Positions 10,246 to 18,890 of a DNA stretch of 64,000 nt are shown piece after piece (the first letter of the stretch is position 1; each line of letters begins with the position of its first letter). A program made the translations under genes and the position numbers. The stretch lies in NCBI RefSeq assembly GCF_900187045.1, contig NZ_LT906453.1:1674001-1738000 (forward strand), given 5' to 3'. The notes beneath the pieces were generated by a model. The model searched no databases, was not told the origin of the DNA, and worked only from the letters and a program-made list of their open reading frames with translations. This stretch comes from Dermatophilus congolensis (GTDB lineage Bacteria > Actinomycetota > Actinomycetes > Actinomycetales > Dermatophilaceae).

Positions 10246-11202
10246 TTAGATCATGAGGGTGGCGGGGATTTCTGGTGATGTGTGTGCTTGTTCTGCGCTG
10301 TCGGTGAGGGCGTGGAGGGTGGTGGCGACGGCGGGGACGCGGAAAAGGTCGGGTGTGGTGACGGCGTAGACGGTGCGGTGGCTTTGGGGGGTGATGTTGC
10401 GGATGGCTACGTCGGGGTGGGTGGCTTTGGAGAGGTTCAGGGCGGGGATGAGGGCGGCGCCGAGCCCGGCGCCGACGAACCCGAGTACGGCCATGTAGTC
10501 CTCGGTTTCGTAGGTGACGCGGGGGCGGAATCCGGCCAGGTTGCAGGAGTCCAGGAGGTGGCCGCGGCAGCGGGGGCAACCGGCGATCCAGTCTTCGTTG
10601 GTGAGGTCGGCGAGGTTGACCACGGGGTTGCTGGTGAGGGGGTGTTGGCGGGGGAGTGCGACGTGTACAGGGTCATCGAATAGCTCGATGGCGTGGAGTG
10701 TTTCGAGGTTGTCTTCGGCTGCGGGTAGTCCGGCTCCGTCGTAGGCGAAGACTAAAGCGATGTCGCATTCGCCGGCGCGCAGGGCGGCTAGTGCTTGCGG
10801 GGGTTCGCCTTCGGTGAAGGTGACGGTGATGCCGGGGTAGGTTTCGCGTAGTTGAGCTAGGGCTGCCGGGACGATGGCGGCCGATGCCGAGGGGAAAGCC
10901 ATGAGGCGTACTCGTCCTGATTCGAGTCCGGCGATGGCTGATATTTCGTCTTCGGCTTGTTCGAGAGCGGTGAGTATGGCTGTGGCGTGGCGGGCGAGGA
11001 CTTCGCCTGCTTCGGTGAGGCGTACGGTGCGGCCTACGCGTTCGACGAGGGTGGTTCCGGTGCGTTGTTCGAGTCGGCGCACCATTTGTGAGATCGCAGG
11101 TTGGGAGTAGCCCAGGGAAGCGGCGGCGGAGGTGAAGCTTCCGGCGTCAGCGATGGCGTGCATGACTCGGAAACCGGCGATGTCGATCATGTTGCTGATC
11201 AT
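10246..11202 (-). CDS. LysR-family transcriptional regulator
   Basis: A 318-residue LysR-type regulator. The N-terminal winged helix-turn-helix is clear ('AGSFTSAAASLGYSQPAISQ', then 'RRLEQRTGTTLVER'), followed by a LysR substrate-binding domain of normal length. The start could be the ATG at 11202 or the in-frame ATG four codons later. No divergent partner gene lies close upstream, since lexA is on the same strand 28 bases upstream; the gene could therefore be read through from lexA. The effector and target genes cannot be inferred from the sequence. Confidence 0.92.
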   Translation of the reverse strand: MISNMIDIAGFRVMHAIADAGSFTSAAASLGYSQPAISQMVRRLEQRTGTTLVERVGRTVRLTEAGEVLARHATAILTALEQAEDEISAIAGLESGRVRLMAFPSASAAIVPAALAQLRETYPGITVTFTEGEPPQALAALRAGECDIALVFAYDGAGLPAAEDNLETLHAIELFDDPVHVALPRQHPLTSNPVVNLADLTNEDWIAGCPRCRGHLLDSCNLAGFRPRVTYETEDYMAVLGFVGAGLGAALIPALNLSKATHPDVAIRNITPQSHRTVYAVTTPDLFRVPAVATTLHALTDSAEQAHTSPEIPATLMI

Positions 11203-11230
11203 AACGTCGCGTTACTGGTATCGCGGGTGG

Positions 11231-11944
11231 TCACAGGCGTCGGATGACTGCGGTGACTTTTCCGAGGATGGTGGCGTGGGTGGCGTCGATGGGGCTGTAG
11301 GCGGGGTTGTGTGGCATGAGCCAGCGGGAGCCATCGGGGTTGATTTTTAGGGTTTTGACTGTTGCTTCGGAGTCGAGCATGGCTGCGATGATTTCGCCGT
11401 TGCTGGCGGTGGGTTGGCGGCGGACGACGACCCAGTCTTTGTCACAGATGGCTGCGTCAACCATGGAGTCCCCGAAGACTTGCAGGAGGAAGAGCTCTCC
11501 TTCACCGACGAGTTGGCGCGGTAGGGGAAAGACGTCTTCGAGTGCTTCTTTTGCGGGGATCGGGGCCCCAGCTGCGATACGGCCAAGGACGGGCACGTAG
11601 GTGGCTTCGGGGTGCAGATCTGTGCTGTGTGTTTCTGGCGTGGGGGGTTCTGTGGCCTCGGAGCGGGGCTCTTTACGGTCCGGGAGGTCTAGGTCGGTGT
11701 CGATGAGTATTTCGATGGCGCGGGGGCGGTGGGGGTCGCGGCGCAGGTAGCCCTTGCGTTCGAGGGCGGAGAGCTGGTGAGAGACGCTGCTGGGTGAGGT
11801 CAGTCCTGCAGCATCGCCAATTTCGCGCAGGCTGGGTGGGTATCCGCGGGATTCCACGCAGACGCGGATGACCTGGAGAACTTTGCGTTGCCGTGCAGTG
11901 AGTCCGGGGCGTTGTTGGGCGGCGGTTTCATGGATCTCGGACAT
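11231..11944 (-). CDS. lexA: LexA repressor
   Basis: SOS-response repressor and self-cleaving protease (237 aa from the chosen start). The N-terminal winged helix contains '[15 protein letters not shown]', and the C-terminal S24 peptidase domain has all landmarks: the Ala-Gly cleavage site in 'RIAAGAPI' (about residues 125-126), the nucleophile serine in 'FGDSM' (about 160) and the general-base lysine in 'EATVKTL' (about 197). The frame continues 11 codons further upstream, but ATG 11944 has an AAAGGA ribosome-binding site 6-7 bases in front. A Pro/Glu-rich linker separates the domains. A perfect actinobacterial SOS box lies 334 bases upstream, closer to the divergent LysM gene. No clear SOS box was found immediately in front of lexA. 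Confidence 0.96.
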   Translation of the reverse strand: MSEIHETAAQQRPGLTARQRKVLQVIRVCVESRGYPPSLREIGDAAGLTSPSSVSHQLSALERKGYLRRDPHRPRAIEILIDTDLDLPDRKEPRSEATEPPTPETHSTDLHPEATYVPVLGRIAAGAPIPAKEALEDVFPLPRQLVGEGELFLLQVFGDSMVDAAICDKDWVVVRRQPTASNGEIIAAMLDSEATVKTLKINPDGSRWLMPHNPAYSPIDATHATILGKVTAVIRRL

Positions 11945-12277
11945 GGGGATCCTTTCTCTAGCACCGCCTGCCGACAAGGTGAGATTTCGCAGGGGGCGTG
12001 TGAACGGTGTCGGGGGGTGAGAGCAAGGTGGGTTTCACCTTGGGCTGACTGGTTCCCGCTCTTTTCGGGGCTCTGGATTGGGCGTGTACGTGAGTCCGAT
12101 GAGAGTTGCGAGATGGGGCTGTTGTTCGAATTCTAGGCGGCGATGGGCGGTTTCCTCAAACAGATGTTCGGATTCTGTGTTGCGCCCCCCAGAAGGAGGA
12201 GCTCATCTCAGGGGGCACGTTAGTCAAGTTGGATTAAGTAAATCGAATATGTGTGCGAAATATCCTTGCTTTTCTTA

Positions 12278-12293
12278 TCGAACTCTTGTTCGA
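12278..12293. promoter_or_regulatory. LexA-binding site (SOS box)
   Basis: TCGAACTCTTGTTCGA is a perfect match to the Gram-positive/actinobacterial SOS box pattern TCGAAC-N4-GTTCGA. It sits 77 bases before the start of the divergent LysM gene and overlaps a likely promoter: a TTGCTT -35-like hexamer at 12266-12271 with an A/T-rich -10 region around 12289-12297. It most likely represses the LysM gene and may also affect lexA. Confidence 0.88.
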
Positions 12294-12369
12294 TAGAACA
12301 GGTATTCGAATCATTGACTCGCGTGCGACAGGCGCAGAGTCGGTGTTGGGGTATAAGGAGAGGGAGTTT

Positions 12370-12810
12370 GTGATGACTGGTCGCAATATGCTGCATGCGG
12401 TATCAGCTGGCGGGGAACAAGCTGACATGCGGGGGCATGATGAAGTCGGCGCTGGAGCCACAGCTGCAGGTGAGGGGTTAGCGACTGTCATTTCCTTCCC
12501 GGATTCGGGGCGGGAAGAATCGAGCCCGGTGTGGTCGATATCTACAGGGCGCTTAGTGGTGGCTTTGGGGGTGGTGTTTGCGGTGTCACTTGTCGTTTTT
12601 ATGGTGTGCACTGGTCTTGATCAGGTGGGGATTGTGATGGATCGCATGGTGACCGTCACGGAGAACCAATCAACGCTGGCAGATGTTGCCCGAGAGTACC
12701 TGCCGCAGCTTCCTTCTGGTGATGCAGTGATGATCCTGCAGCAGATCAATGACTTGGCTGATGTGCATGTGAGTGCGGGGCAGCGTTTGTGGATTCCACG
12801 CATGCCGTGA
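12370..12810 (+). CDS. SOS-induced membrane LysM protein (YneA/Rv2719c-type cell division suppressor)
   Basis: A 146-residue protein with a cytoplasmic N-terminal region of about 58 residues, one membrane helix (about residues 60-83), and an extracytoplasmic LysM-like domain ending in 'VSAGQRLWIPRMP'. The position is diagnostic: divergent from lexA, behind a perfect SOS box and upstream of nrdR, as for mycobacterial Rv2719c and Bacillus YneA. Those proteins delay septation during DNA damage. The GTG at 12370 lies 9 bases after AAGGAG (12355-12360); the next codon but one context also allows ATG 12373. The open frame reaching 12253 is rejected because it would place the operator inside the coding region. 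Function is inferred from architecture and context. Confidence 0.82.
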   Translation: MMTGRNMLHAVSAGGEQADMRGHDEVGAGATAAGEGLATVISFPDSGREESSPVWSISTGRLVVALGVVFAVSLVVFMVCTGLDQVGIVMDRMVTVTENQSTLADVAREYLPQLPSGDAVMILQQINDLADVHVSAGQRLWIPRMP

Positions 12811-13173
12811 GATCCATTGGGGCAGTAGCTTCGACACGCCGGTGGGGGGAGTTGGGCTCCTGAGTTGGAGGCGCGTGAGTGGGCTGCTGGCCTGTGTGTT
12901 TGCGGGCTTGGGATAGGGAAAGTGACGTATCAAACGGCCTTCCAGCTTTTGTTCGGAGAAGTGGCACCCATAGGATCACTACATCTAGTGACGCCAGGTA
13001 AGGCATCGTCCATATATTGTGGATGGGCAAAAGGTTTTATATCGCTATTATTTCAGTGGGCCTTTGTCTATTGAGAGAACGTGAACCTGCGTTCCTGGAC
13101 GTGCGGGGATCCACGCGATGTGGCCGTTCCTCACGGCAGCATCGACACTCAACACGCAAGGAAGGGAAGCGAC
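12811..13173. other. Intergenic spacer before nrdR, holding the nrdRJ control region
   Basis: 363 bases without a credible gene. The first half shows no terminator with a T-run and no recognised RNA. The second half carries two NrdR boxes at 12976-12991 and 13007-13022, then an A/T-rich stretch around 13035-13052 (several -10-like hexamers) suitable for a promoter. It ends with a purine-rich GGAAGGGAAG ribosome-binding site before the nrdR GTG. Confidence 0.6.
12976..13022. promoter_or_regulatory. Tandem NrdR boxes upstream of nrdR-nrdJ
   Basis: Two 16-base elements resemble the published NrdR box consensus acaCwwtATaTwGtgt. Box 1 (12976-12991) is TCACTACATCTAGTGA, with perfect CACTA/TAGTG arms. 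Box 2 (13007-13022) contains CCATATATTGTG, matching most core positions. Their starts are exactly 31 bases apart, about three helical turns, the arrangement known for NrdR targets. They lie 150-200 bases before nrdR and suggest that NrdR autoregulates the nrdRJ unit. Confidence 0.8.
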
Positions 13174-13668
13174 GTGCACTGCCCATTTTGTCGTCACGAC
13201 GACAGTCGAGTCATCGACAGTCGTGCGATTGACGACGGATCGGGTATCCGGCGCAGAAGAGAATGCCCTTCCTGCGGGAGACGTTTCACAACCCTGGAAA
13301 CCTCCGCACTAGCAGTACGGAAACGTTCCGGCGCAAGTGAGCCCTTCAGTCGCGGAAAAATTGTCACTGGGGTGCGCAAAGCATGCCAAGGCAGACCCGT
13401 CTCCGACGACGACCTGGCATTACTTGCCCAGCACGTAGAAGAAAACATCAGGATGCGCGGCGCCGCTGAGGTCGACGCGCACGCCATCGGACTGGCAATC
13501 CTTGAACCGCTACAAGCCCTCGACGTTGTCGCCTACCTAAGGTTCGCCAGCGTCTATCAAGATTTCGAGCGCCTCGAAGACTTCGAGGCTGCGATCGCCC
13601 GTCTGCGCCAACCTCAGGACGAGAACGGCGTCATTACCGACGACGGAGACCCACCCGGCAGCGGGTAA
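13174..13668 (+). CDS. nrdR: Transcriptional repressor NrdR
   Basis: Nucleotide-sensing repressor of ribonucleotide reductase genes (164 aa). The N-terminal zinc ribbon reads 'CPFC' at residues 3-6 and 'CPSCGRRF' near residue 30; the ATP-cone domain follows (about residues 48-138, '[20 protein letters not shown]'). The GTG start gives the canonical 'MHCPFC' beginning and has a good purine-rich Shine-Dalgarno; the longer open frame from 13081 is not conserved. The C-terminal tail of about 20 residues is acidic and probably disordered. It sits upstream of nrdJ, its expected target, and downstream of two matching operator boxes. Confidence 0.96.
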   Translation: MHCPFCRHDDSRVIDSRAIDDGSGIRRRRECPSCGRRFTTLETSALAVRKRSGASEPFSRGKIVTGVRKACQGRPVSDDDLALLAQHVEENIRMRGAAEVDAHAIGLAILEPLQALDVVAYLRFASVYQDFERLEDFEAAIARLRQPQDENGVITDDGDPPGSG

Positions 13669-13746
13669 GCACCACCACGCTTTCATAGCGCGTTTTTCAC
13701 ATTTCTCACCATCAGCGGGCCAACAACTGGTGCCGCTATCACCCAT

Positions 13747-13763
13747 GCCCGCATTCAGCGGGC
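13747..13763. other. Small GC-rich hairpin in the nrdR-nrdJ spacer
   Basis: GCCCGC and GCGGGC pair perfectly around a 5-base loop in the 202-base spacer. There is no T-run, so it is not a convincing terminator; it could be a pause or processing structure in a shared nrdRJ transcript. Confidence 0.4.
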
Positions 13764-13870
13764 GCCCGAGGCCCTACGCCACTGTGCCTGCGTCGTCGAC
13801 ATAGTCAAGCGTTCGGGGCGAGCAAACAGTAGAGCGGCTTCGCAAGAGCCGAGTCTGGGAGGAACGACGT

Positions 13871-16711
13871 ATGAGCGAAACCACCGACACAATGGCTGAA
13901 TCAGACCACGCAGGCAGGGAAGGAATCACCGTCGCGCGTATCTTCACCACCCCTGGAGTGCACCCCTACGAAGAGGTGACATGGGAAAAACGCGACGTTG
14001 TCCAAACAAACTGGAAAACCGGCGAAACAATCTTCGAACAACACGGAGTCGAATTCCCCGACTTCTGGTCGATGAACGCCAGCACCATCGTCACCACAAA
14101 ATACTTCCGCGGCGCAGTGGGAACACCAACGCGTGAATCCTCACTCAAAACACTGATTGACCGAGTCGTCATGACGTACGTCGCCGCAGGAAAAAAACAC
14201 GGCTACTTCGCCACGGACGAAGACGCCACAATCTTCGAACACGAACTCACCTACGCCCTGGTGCATCAAATCTTCAGCTTCAACTCACCAGTCTGGTTCA
14301 ACGTCGGCACCGCCAGCCCCCAGCAGGTCAGCGCATGCTTCATCCTCTCCGTTGAAGACTCCATGGAGTCAATCCTGAACTGGTACCGCGAAGAAGGATT
14401 CATTTTCAAAGGCGGCTCCGGCGCAGGACTGAACCTGTCCCGTATCCGCTCCAGCAAAGAACTCCTCTCCTCTGGAGGCACCGCGTCAGGGCCAGTGAGC
14501 TTCATGCGTGGCGCCGACGCCTCGGCAGGAACCATCAAATCTGGCGGCGCTACCCGACGCGCAGCAAAAATGGTTATCCTGGATGTCGACCATCCCGACA
14601 TTGAAGAATTCATCCTCACTAAGGCACGCGAAGAAGACAAAGTCCGCGCCCTGCGCGACGCCGGATTCGACATGGATCTAGGCGGCAAAGACATCGTGTC
14701 CGTGCAGTACCAGAACGCCAACAACTCAGTACGCGTCGACGACGCCTTCATGGAAGCAGTCAAAAACCGCACCACCTACGGCCTCAAAGCCCGCATGAGC
14801 GGTGAAGTCATCGAAGAAGTCGACGCAAAATCACTGTTCGACACCATCGCAAAAGCTGCCTGGGAATGCGCCGACCCCGGACTGCAATACGACACCACCA
14901 TCAACCACTGGCACACCACCCCCGAATCTGGCCGAATCACTGCCTCAAACCCCTGCTCGGAGTACATGTCGCTAGACAACAGCTCCTGCAACCTGGCCTC
15001 ACTGAACCTGCTGAAATTCCTCCGCGAGGACGACACCTTCGATGTGGAGAAATTCACCCACACCGTCGAACTCGTATTCACCGCGATGGACATCTCCATC
15101 TGCTTCGCAGACTTCCCTACCTTGGCTATCGCTGAAACCACACGCGACTTCCGTCAGCTAGGCATCGGATACGCCAACCTCGGCGCACTCCTCATGGCCA
15201 CCGGACACGGATACGATTCCGATGGCGGAAGGGCCCTCGCTGCCGCCATCACATCCCTGATGACGGGTGCCGCTTACCGCCGCTCCGCCGAGCTAGCTGG
15301 CATCGTCGGCCCGTACAACGGCTACGCCCGCAACGCTGAACCCCACCAACGCGTCATGCAGATGCACCGAGATGCCAGTCTCACTCTGCGCACCTTCGAG
15401 CCGATGGCGCAAAGCATCCACACAGCCGCCAACCAGGCATGGGAAGACGTAGTACGTATCGGCAGCGAACACGGCTACCGCAACGCACAAGCCTCAGTGC
15501 TGGCCCCAACCGGCACGATCGGTTTCATGATGGACTGCGACACCACCGGCATCGAACCAGACTTCTCACTGGTCAAATTCAAAAAACTTGTCGGCGGCGG
15601 ATCAATGCAGATCGTCAACCACACTGTTCCCCGCGCCCTGCGCAGCCTGGGATACCAAGACGAGCAAGTAGAAGCCATCGTTGAATACATCGCCGAACAC
15701 GGGCACGTAATCGACGCCCCCGGACTGAAACGAGAACACTACGAAGTGTTCGACTGCGCCATGGGGGCACGGGCAATCGCACCCATGGGCCACGTGCGCA
15801 TGATGGCCGCGACGCAGCCCTTCCTGTCCGGAGCGATCAGCAAAACCGTGAACCTTCCCGAAAGCGCAACGATCCAAGACATCGCCGATGTGTACATGGC
15901 TGGCTGGGAACTTGGCCTCAAAGCCCTAGCCGTATACCGCGACAACTGCAAAGTCGGCCAGCCGCTATCTGATGGTGGAGCGAAAAAAACCTCCACCACC
16001 GACCCTCAATCGCCTGCTGAACAGCCTGCGCCAGAAAAGATCGTGGAGTACCGGGCCAAGCGCACCCGCCTGCCCCGGCGACGCCCCTCAACGACAACAT
16101 CATTCGCGGTAGGAGGAGCCGAGGGGTACCTGACAGCCTCTGCCTACACAAACGGGCGGCCAGGAGAGGTGTTCCTCAAATTCGGTAAGCAAGGATCAAC
16201 CTTGGCCGGAGTGATGGACGCCTTCTCAATCGCAGTCTCCATCGGGCTGCAGTACGGCGTTCCGCTGGAAACATTCGTGGAAAAGTTCTCCAACCTGCGT
16301 TTCGAACCAGCAGGCATGACAGGCGACCCCGACATTCGTATGGCTCAATCGATCATGGACTATGTCGCGCGGCGTCTGGCACTGGACTATCTGGACTTCG
16401 ACACCCGCTCGGCATACGGCATCTACTCCGCCGAAGAACGTGCCCGGCACCTAGAAACAGGGTCATACCTCGCCGAAAACAGCGACGAAGCCCAAGAAAG
16501 CGAACTGGAAAACTATTCACAAACACCGGTCTCAGGAGCCAAAGAGCAACGCCGCAACACCGCGCCGGTGCGCTCCTCAGCAGACCTGATGGAACTACTC
16601 CAAGGCAAAATCGCTGATGCACCCATGTGCATGACCTGCGGCACCAAGATGCGCCCAGCGGGCAGCTGCTACGCCTGCGAAGGATGCGGCTCCACCAGCG
16701 GCTGCAGCTAA
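13871..16711 (+). CDS. nrdJ: Vitamin B12-dependent (class II) ribonucleotide reductase
   Basis: Adenosylcobalamin-dependent reductase making deoxyribonucleotides from ribonucleotides with or without oxygen (946 aa, normal for the actinobacterial NrdJ type). Visible family blocks include 'FSFNSPVWFNVG' near residue 137, 'GSGAGLNLSRIRS' near residue 183, 'ASNPCSEYM' near residue 358 (active-site cysteine region) and 'LAPTGTIGFMMDCDTTGIEP' near residue 542. The C-terminus has a cysteine-rich zinc-ribbon-like tail ('CMTCGTKM', 'CYACEGCGS'), which may carry the redox-relay cysteines. There is no intein. ATG follows a GGGAGGA ribosome-binding site. It is probably controlled by the NrdR boxes upstream of nrdR. 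A 20-bp-stem terminator follows. Confidence 0.96.
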   Translation: MSETTDTMAESDHAGREGITVARIFTTPGVHPYEEVTWEKRDVVQTNWKTGETIFEQHGVEFPDFWSMNASTIVTTKYFRGAVGTPTRESSLKTLIDRVVMTYVAAGKKHGYFATDEDATIFEHELTYALVHQIFSFNSPVWFNVGTASPQQVSACFILSVEDSMESILNWYREEGFIFKGGSGAGLNLSRIRSSKELLSSGGTASGPVSFMRGADASAGTIKSGGATRRAAKMVILDVDHPDIEEFILTKAREEDKVRALRDAGFDMDLGGKDIVSVQYQNANNSVRVDDAFMEAVKNRTTYGLKARMSGEVIEEVDAKSLFDTIAKAAWECADPGLQYDTTINHWHTTPESGRITASNPCSEYMSLDNSSCNLASLNLLKFLREDDTFDVEKFTHTVELVFTAMDISICFADFPTLAIAETTRDFRQLGIGYANLGALLMATGHGYDSDGGRALAAAITSLMTGAAYRRSAELAGIVGPYNGYARNAEPHQRVMQMHRDASLTLRTFEPMAQSIHTAANQAWEDVVRIGSEHGYRNAQASVLAPTGTIGFMMDCDTTGIEPDFSLVKFKKLVGGGSMQIVNHTVPRALRSLGYQDEQVEAIVEYIAEHGHVIDAPGLKREHYEVFDCAMGARAIAPMGHVRMMAATQPFLSGAISKTVNLPESATIQDIADVYMAGWELGLKALAVYRDNCKVGQPLSDGGAKKTSTTDPQSPAEQPAPEKIVEYRAKRTRLPRRRPSTTTSFAVGGAEGYLTASAYTNGRPGEVFLKFGKQGSTLAGVMDAFSIAVSIGLQYGVPLETFVEKFSNLRFEPAGMTGDPDIRMAQSIMDYVARRLALDYLDFDTRSAYGIYSAEERARHLETGSYLAENSDEAQESELENYSQTPVSGAKEQRRNTAPVRSSADLMELLQGKIADAPMCMTCGTKMRPAGSCYACEGCGSTSGCS

Positions 16712-16714
16712 CAG

Positions 16715-16760
16715 ACATCTAAAGGGGGGCACCCGATAATGGGTGCCCCCCTTTAGATGT
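16715..16760. terminator. Bidirectional terminator between nrdJ and the convergent EPS gene
   Basis: Perfect 20-base arms at 16715-16734 and 16741-16760 enclose a 6-base loop. The lower stem is A/T-rich on both sides, giving a U-tract-like end in each direction. It lies 3 bases after the nrdJ stop and 17 bases from the opposing stop. Confidence 0.9.
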
Positions 16761-16777
16761 GCTTCTACACGGGCTGG

Positions 16778-18319
16778 TTAGTACGCTCCAGAGCTGGCGA
16801 ACACTGCCTTGAAGGTACGAACCAGAATCTTCAAGTCCACAATCGGGGACCAGTTGTCCACGTACTTCAAATCCAGACGAATCGACTGCTCCCAATCAAG
16901 GTCGCTGCGGCCGCTGACCTGCCACAATCCCGTCATACCCGGCTTGACGTGCAGACGACGCATCGCATCGGGCTCATACTGCTCAACTTCGGCCTGGCTC
17001 TGCGGGCGCGGCCCCACCAGCGACATTGTCCCGAACAACACATTGAACAACTGCGGCAACTCATCCACCGAGTACTTACGGATGAAGCTACCGATACCCG
17101 GAATAATCCGTGGATCCTTCTTCATCTTGAACTGGACTTCGTTGCCCTCGTTGTACTTCAACAAATCAGCAAGACGTTTTTCCGCATCAGGGACCATCGA
17201 ACGGAACTTGTAGATCGTGAACAGCTCACCACGCTGCCCCACACGCTGCTGACGGAAAATCACCGGCCCATCCGGCGAAATCACCTTAATCGCGACAGCA
17301 ACACCAATAAGCAACGGAGAGAAAATAACAATCAACGCCGCCGCGATAGAGCGGTCCATGATGCTCTTCAAAATCTCTGACTGCCGTGTCGCCGCGGGAC
17401 GCTCAATATGCAGCAGCGACATGTCCGAAGACTGACGGATCGACAAACGCGGCCCGGCCACATCGAGAAGCCCGGTAGAAACCACCAGCTCCACATTGCG
17501 CTCCTCCAAGGCCCAGGTAAGGCGACGCAAAGACTTACCCGCCAACTCCGGATGCGACGTCACCGCCACAACCTCGGCGTCAAACAAATCCACAGCCGAA
17601 GTGGCCTCCGCCGGGCTACCGAAAACCGGAACCCCCTCAATCGCGGAGGTGGCATTCCACGACGAATCCATCCCAGAAGTGCACACCGCCACCACATCGA
17701 AACCCTGATCGGGGGAGCGCTTAATCTGCCGGATCAACTCGGCTGCAGCATCAGCACGACCAACAACCACAGTCCGCTGCATCAAACGACCGTTGCGGCG
17801 GTTCTTGTGCAACCACCAACGCATGATCCGGCGGTTAACCAAGGCCAGCACAAACAACGACACCAGCAGCGTGATGATGTACGCCCGAGACCACTGTCCC
17901 TTAGTGAACATTCCTGCCACAGCCAGCAAACCCAGCATGCCAACCACGGCGCGCCCCACCGTCCGATACTCCTCATCGGACACGCCCAAATAACGGCGCT
18001 CATAGGCGTGGCACAAAGCAAGAATCCCCACCCACACCAACGGGATAGGGGCACTAGCCAGAATGTACCCACCGGCGATCTCATCCCGAGTAGGCCCAAT
18101 TTTCAGTGCCAAGAAAAGCCCCAGCACCGCCGAAATCACATCCAGCACAACAATCCGATGCAGGTACATGCGTGACCACGCGCCACGCGCAGCGCCGCGA
18201 TCAGCGCCACCGGCAGACAATGAATCATTGCCCTGCTCATGCCCCAAAACTCCCGCATCAGTGCGGTGTTGCACAGGCACAGACTCACGTTCGTGAATCG
18301 ACAAAATAAACCTCCCCAA
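16778..18319 (-). CDS. Polyprenyl-phosphate sugar-1-phosphate transferase (exopolysaccharide biosynthesis)
   Basis: A WcaJ/CpsE-type membrane enzyme (up to 513 aa) that would put the first sugar-1-phosphate onto undecaprenyl phosphate to start a repeat unit. The N-terminal half has about five membrane helices, followed by a CoA-binding-like Rossmann segment ('RTVVVGRADAAAELIRQI'). The last 190 residues are the bacterial sugar transferase domain, with 'RVGQRGELFTIYKFRSMV', 'VDELPQLFNVLFG', 'SLVGPRP' and 'PGMTGLWQVSGRSD'. The ATG at 18319 has no ribosome-binding site; an in-frame TTG at 18304 lies 6 bases after GGGGAGG and may be the real start. An attenuator-like hairpin lies just upstream. 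The sugar specificity cannot be read from sequence. Confidence 0.93.
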   Translation of the reverse strand: MGRFILSIHERESVPVQHRTDAGVLGHEQGNDSLSAGGADRGAARGAWSRMYLHRIVVLDVISAVLGLFLALKIGPTRDEIAGGYILASAPIPLVWVGILALCHAYERRYLGVSDEEYRTVGRAVVGMLGLLAVAGMFTKGQWSRAYIITLLVSLFVLALVNRRIMRWWLHKNRRNGRLMQRTVVVGRADAAAELIRQIKRSPDQGFDVVAVCTSGMDSSWNATSAIEGVPVFGSPAEATSAVDLFDAEVVAVTSHPELAGKSLRRLTWALEERNVELVVSTGLLDVAGPRLSIRQSSDMSLLHIERPAATRQSEILKSIMDRSIAAALIVIFSPLLIGVAVAIKVISPDGPVIFRQQRVGQRGELFTIYKFRSMVPDAEKRLADLLKYNEGNEVQFKMKKDPRIIPGIGSFIRKYSVDELPQLFNVLFGTMSLVGPRPQSQAEVEQYEPDAMRRLHVKPGMTGLWQVSGRSDLDWEQSIRLDLKYVDNWSPIVDLKILVRTFKAVFASSGAY

Positions 18320-18890
18320 AATGTCGCCGCCGCAGCGGCCCCCCGCTGCCTAGCCGGCTCCGCTCCATCGCGCTCACGACCAAAAACCACGCCCCCACGG
18401 CGTGGATCCCCTCTTCAACACGAGAACGTGTCCCCACGCTGGGCCACGGATAGCGCTCGTGCCGAGGCTCGGGCGGGAACGCCCTCTCAATCGATGAAGC
18501 ACCGAGCACGCCCCCTTCACGTAGGGAACGCAAGAGGCGGCCAACCACACTCGAGAACGACGTACCTAAAAAGGAGTGTGAGACGGGCGCCCGACCTGGA
18601 CAACTGCCCACGAAGTCTAGCGGCACCCCCACACCGGTACGACTCGCGTGGTGAACACAAAACAACCCACACACCGGCCCACACCCCGAACTCCACACGG
18701 CATGCGCACAGCCCGCCTTACCCCACAGCAACCAGCTCGGTAAGGTCGTCAAGAATCACAACGAGAATCTCGAGCACGACAAGTCCGCACACCCCACCAC
18801 GGTCACGCGGCCGCCGCAACGGCTACCAACACACCGGGGTGAGCCGCCGATCAAGCGAGGACGTGTTCGCCGGATCAGGGGAGAAGACAC
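18320..18890. other. Divergent control region between the two polysaccharide genes
   Basis: 571 bases with no convincing gene. Reading frames here lack ribosome-binding sites and look like composition artefacts. It must hold both divergent promoters. On the minus strand it contains the attenuator-like hairpin at 18382-18405 and, further upstream, several G/C-rich arms (18430-18535) that could fold into a structured leader. No known riboswitch class was recognised by eye. On the plus side it ends with an AGGGGAG ribosome-binding site for the glycosyltransferase. Confidence 0.5.
18382..18405 (-). terminator. Terminator-like hairpin in the leader of the EPS transferase
   Basis: On the minus strand, 7-base arms (CCACGCC at 18405-18399 and GGCGTGG at 18393-18387) surround a 5-base loop and are followed immediately by TTTTT (18386-18382). 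It ends about 63 bases before the EPS start. No minus-strand gene lies upstream for 18 kb, so it is best seen as a leader attenuator. Confidence 0.5.

Noticed and set aside
12253-12369. Longer start for the SOS-controlled LysM gene
   Set aside because: It would place the perfect LexA operator and promoter inside the coding sequence and has no ribosome-binding site.
15900-16711. Intein or insertion in nrdJ
   Set aside because: The protein has the normal length for actinobacterial NrdJ and no intein splicing motifs were seen.
18285-18752. 155-codon minus-strand frame upstream of the EPS transferase
   Set aside because: No ribosome-binding site, no domain-like pattern, and it overlaps the start of the EPS gene and its leader hairpin.
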